Translations under genes and position numbers: made by a program
Notes under the pieces: generated by a model
What the model was told of the DNA's origin: nothing
Databases searched by the model: none
The model's input: only the letters and a program-made list of their open reading frames with translations
Shown: positions 42,063 to 44,491 of the stretch, one piece after another
Layout of the letters: every line of letters starts with the position of its first letter
How positions within the stretch are numbered: position 1 is the first letter of the stretch
Source of the DNA: a bacterium
GTDB lineage: Bacteria > Krumholzibacteriota > Krumholzibacteriia > Krumholzibacteriales > Krumholzibacteriaceae
DNA: 44,491 bases
Direction: 5' to 3'
Assembly (NCBI GenBank): GCA_020350885.1
Contig: CP070727.1
Coordinates: 3,881,517 to 3,926,007 of the forward strand

Positions 42063-44291
42063 CTATTTGGTCTCGGTCTTTCTGATTTGCCATTCCTCGA
42101 AAATGGCGTCGGCGATCGCGTTCACCTGTGCCCGATTGAAAAACCAGAGCGGGAGGCCGAAATGTACGCTCGGTGCGGCGATGGTTCCTGGGGCCTCTGC
42201 CACGACGTGTGCATGTTTGGTCGTCCAGAAAGCGACGACAGTGTTGTTGAGAGGGGAATTTGTGTTACGGGCCCGTATGCGGTAAATCGGATGGAAGCAC
42301 GACTGCGTGGTGCTGTAGGTATGTGCCATCCAGTACTCGGGATTATAGACTTCGATATAGTGGAAACCCCTTTCTGCCGGGTCGAAGTATCTGCCGGACT
42401 CTGTGATCTTGGACCAGAGCTCGAGCCGCTCGGGTAAGTCGGGGTGGGATGCGGTGATTGGATCGGAGGCGTCCAAAGTACCGTAACTCATGGCATCACG
42501 TAACACATCTCTGTATGGTAGATATTGGTCTCTTCTTATGACGGCGTTGGCCTTGTCCAGGATCGAGACGCAGTAGTCCCGGTAGGCCATGCATTGCGTG
42601 CCTAACGTGTCCGGACACCCGGTCGTTGTTCCCCGGAGCTCGCATCTGAGGTTCAATGGGAATTGCTTGACACCTGTCGGGACCACAGCAGCCAGACCGC
42701 CAGCTCTGTGGGATAGTCCAAGCGTCCACAGGTGCCCGCCCGCTTTCATGTATGTCAGAAGGTAATTGTAGGTTATATCGAGGTCCGTTCCCACGATACT
42801 TTCCTGAGTGAACCTCACGACATCGTCCCACACGATTACCCGTAGCTCGTCCATGAATGTCCAAATGATATTCTTGTATCTGAAGATGTATTCTACGTCC
42901 GGGGAGAAGGCCGAGAACTCACAATCAAAGACATCCCGGTCGGGCTCAAACCCATCGGCGCGGCTGCAGATATCCAGCCAGAACTCATCGTGCGCCTTCT
43001 CGGTGGGCATTGCATAATCCTTTTGAGGGAATTCGCCGGAGGGAAAATCGTCCACCCAGAGTAGGGTTCGGTCCATGGCGAGAGGGAAGATGCTGACTTC
43101 GATCTGGGCGAGAGTCTTTGTGCCGAAGTTATCGATAGCCTCGATGTAGAGTGTGTGCACACCCATGTAGAACTTCTTCTCGGGTGTGCCCGTATGGTCT
43201 GGACTTGCGTAGACATCCCAGTCTTCCGGCAATGATAGATCTTCCACATCCCATCCATAGCGGTAGGTGGCTATGTATCCGCCGTAGTAACTGGCATCCC
43301 CCTCCCACACAAACTTGAGGGGAAAACCGGGCATGATCTTGACCTTCGCCGGGCTGTAGTTCGTACCTATGAATTCGAATCTACCGAAATAGGTACTGTA
43401 GATTCTTAGTCGGGGTCCGGAATGGCTGAGCGGCATGAAAGGGAAGACATTGAATCTGTAATCGAAGACCGAGGTGACCGCACCTGCCTCGTCCTTCGCT
43501 TGAATGGCGAAGAAATATATCCGGTTGAGCCTGAAGACTTCATCGTCGCCGAGGATCGTCTGCTTGCCCGAATCATTCGGTTCGTTATACCAGATCCATG
43601 GCGACCACCTGTTCTCGAATTTTTCCGGATACTGATTCAGCTCGTCGATAGTAAGAACCGTGTGCTCGCCGACCATGTAGCGAATGGAGTCGACTTCCTG
43701 GTAGTTCCACGGGGAGTCGATCGGGTCCTTACCGATCCACTCGAAGGTCACGACCGGGTTCAGGAATTGCGCTTGTCCGGGTCGCGTGATTCTGGGGAAT
43801 TCTATAACGGCGAATGGTGCCAAGGTGAATGCAGTAAACGATCGATAAGCCGGAATGGAGCGCATTCCCTGGTCGTCGACCGCTCTGATGAATAGTGTGT
43901 GTGTTCTGCTGTGCTTTCCATAGGGATTGTTATTTATCGTGATTGTGCTGTCGTACTTATCCGCTTTAACCAAGAAGATGGTATCGGTGCGGGTTGTCTT
44001 GGTCCACTTGTCGGGTCCCGTCGTGTCTGCCGGATCGAATCCCAGGGGATTGCCTGAAACCATTATTAACTCGTAGTATTCGACGGTGCCGTCGTAGTCG
44101 CTACCGATCCAATAGAATGTTACCTGGTACTTCGTGGTGTCCCCTTCCAGGGGACCGTTGGTCAATCGTATAGTCGGCCTTTCATTTTCCACACCGGGTC
44201 CGAATAGTACATCTTCCGAGCAGCCCAGGAAAATGAAGAGGGCTGTCATTACAGAAAGCACCATGCATATGCGCGCAGTGGGTAACATCAT
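42063..44291 (-). CDS. Large lipoprotein with Ig-like and GATase-like regions
   Basis: A 742-residue lipoprotein (FIFLGCSED; lipobox Cys24). The first 380 residues read as two or three Ig/fibronectin-like domains (IRLTNGP, VTFYWIGSDYDGTVEYYEL and later THTLFIRAVDDQGM, a repeated 'physical-domain' pattern in exported proteins of these phyla). From about residue 415 (TLLWVDDFPSGEFPQKDY) to 560 (LTYMKAGGHLWTLGLSH) comes an alpha/beta region resembling class-I glutamine amidotransferase-like domains, but the usual catalytic cysteine is not evident. Function unknown; surface exposed or periplasmic. ATG 44291 follows AAGGA; it starts 73 nt after the partial gene at the window edge. Confidence 0.72.
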   Translation of the reverse strand: MMLPTARICMVLSVMTALFIFLGCSEDVLFGPGVENERPTIRLTNGPLEGDTTKYQVTFYWIGSDYDGTVEYYELIMVSGNPLGFDPADTTGPDKWTKTTRTDTIFLVKADKYDSTITINNNPYGKHSRTHTLFIRAVDDQGMRSIPAYRSFTAFTLAPFAVIEFPRITRPGQAQFLNPVVTFEWIGKDPIDSPWNYQEVDSIRYMVGEHTVLTIDELNQYPEKFENRWSPWIWYNEPNDSGKQTILGDDEVFRLNRIYFFAIQAKDEAGAVTSVFDYRFNVFPFMPLSHSGPRLRIYSTYFGRFEFIGTNYSPAKVKIMPGFPLKFVWEGDASYYGGYIATYRYGWDVEDLSLPEDWDVYASPDHTGTPEKKFYMGVHTLYIEAIDNFGTKTLAQIEVSIFPLAMDRTLLWVDDFPSGEFPQKDYAMPTEKAHDEFWLDICSRADGFEPDRDVFDCEFSAFSPDVEYIFRYKNIIWTFMDELRVIVWDDVVRFTQESIVGTDLDITYNYLLTYMKAGGHLWTLGLSHRAGGLAAVVPTGVKQFPLNLRCELRGTTTGCPDTLGTQCMAYRDYCVSILDKANAVIRRDQYLPYRDVLRDAMSYGTLDASDPITASHPDLPERLELWSKITESGRYFDPAERGFHYIEVYNPEYWMAHTYSTTQSCFHPIYRIRARNTNSPLNNTVVAFWTTKHAHVVAEAPGTIAAPSVHFGLPLWFFNRAQVNAIADAIFEEWQIRKTETK

Positions 44292-44363
44292 CACCGCTTC
44301 CTTATGAAATAGATCCGATCCATAAAACATTCACGTTCAAAGCCCGGGCCGTAATCGGCCGGC

Positions 44364-44491
44364 TCAGCGTATCACGACGAACTTACCGACGGTTCTTCCG
44401 AAAGGTCCGTTCTCCGGCTCTACGCTGAATAGATAGATGCCGCTCGTGACATCCTGTCCGTTTCTCGTAAGCAGGTTCCATCGCAGTGTAC
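44364..44491 (-). CDS. C-terminal fragment of a secreted protein (FlgD/Por-type tail)
   Basis: The last 41 codons and the TGA stop of a gene whose start is beyond the window. The tail reads LRWNLLTRNGQDVTSGIYLF, then EPENGPFGRTVGKFVVIR. This is the FlgD-Ig/T9SS-type-A-like C-terminal element (xGxxVxSGIYLYxL, then KxVVxR) common on secreted proteins in Bacteroidota-related and several FCB candidate phyla. It marks the missing protein as exported, and is the best hint to the organism's affiliation. The domain call rests on motif memory. Confidence 0.7.
   Translation of the reverse strand, partial: TLRWNLLTRNGQDVTSGIYLFSVEPENGPFGRTVGKFVVIR

Overview
The window reads as a chromosomal segment of a GC-rich, double-membraned (diderm) bacterium. 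It encodes several outer-membrane beta-barrel proteins, a TonB-dependent receptor, many lipobox signal peptides, an OmpA-type peptidoglycan anchor, and at the right edge a C-terminal tail of the FlgD/Por type seen in secreted proteins of the FCB-like candidate phyla (Krumholzibacteriota, Eisenbacteria, KSB1, Latescibacteria). That placement is inference only: there is no rRNA or universal marker beyond smpB, rph and murI. The two large acyl-CoA dehydratase activase-type proteins suggest an anaerobic or facultative lifestyle. No phage, transposase, CRISPR array or integrase is visible.

Layout. 1-6.1 kb (minus): a barrel-SppA fusion, an exported BNR-like protein and an unusually long transketolase with a strong promoter carrying a palindrome over its -35 box. 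6.3-10.2 kb (plus): an arylamine N-acetyltransferase-like enzyme, a DUF4416 protein, then a LytS/LytR-type two-component system behind a promoter and a foldable leader of about 225 nt. A 27-bp tandem repeat follows. 10.5-14.8 kb (plus): two CoA-dehydratase activase-family genes overlapping by 109 nt. 15-17.8 kb: an M16 peptidase pair, one catalytic lipoprotein and one partner without the zinc motif. 17.8-21.3 kb: divergent SDR and DPP-IV-like peptidase. 21.4-24.5 kb (minus): a lipoprotein with fourteen 39-residue repeats, an OsmC protein, tRNA-Leu(CAG) and a TPR membrane protein.

24.7-31.9 kb (plus) is the housekeeping core: smpB, cell-wall amidase, GerMN protein, murI, rph, rdgB and an ABC-2 exporter pair, mostly closely spaced or overlapping. 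32-36.3 kb: a small outer-membrane barrel with a near-consensus promoter, then a surface-polysaccharide group of two GT4 glycosyltransferases and a FemAB-like protein. 36.6-38.2 kb: tRNA-Pro(TGG), a putative porin directly behind it, and dodecin. 38.4-44.5 kb (minus): a BtuB-like TonB-dependent receptor under a cobalamin riboswitch with an intrinsic terminator, an OmpA-family lipoprotein, a PEBP-family lipoprotein, a large lipoprotein with Ig-like and GATase-like regions, and the last 41 codons of a further secreted protein.

No complete new defence or mobile system is visible. The most unusual items are the barrel-SppA fusion lacking its serine, the overlapping activase pair, the palindrome-controlled transketolase promoter, the two-component leader RNA and the 27-bp repeat.
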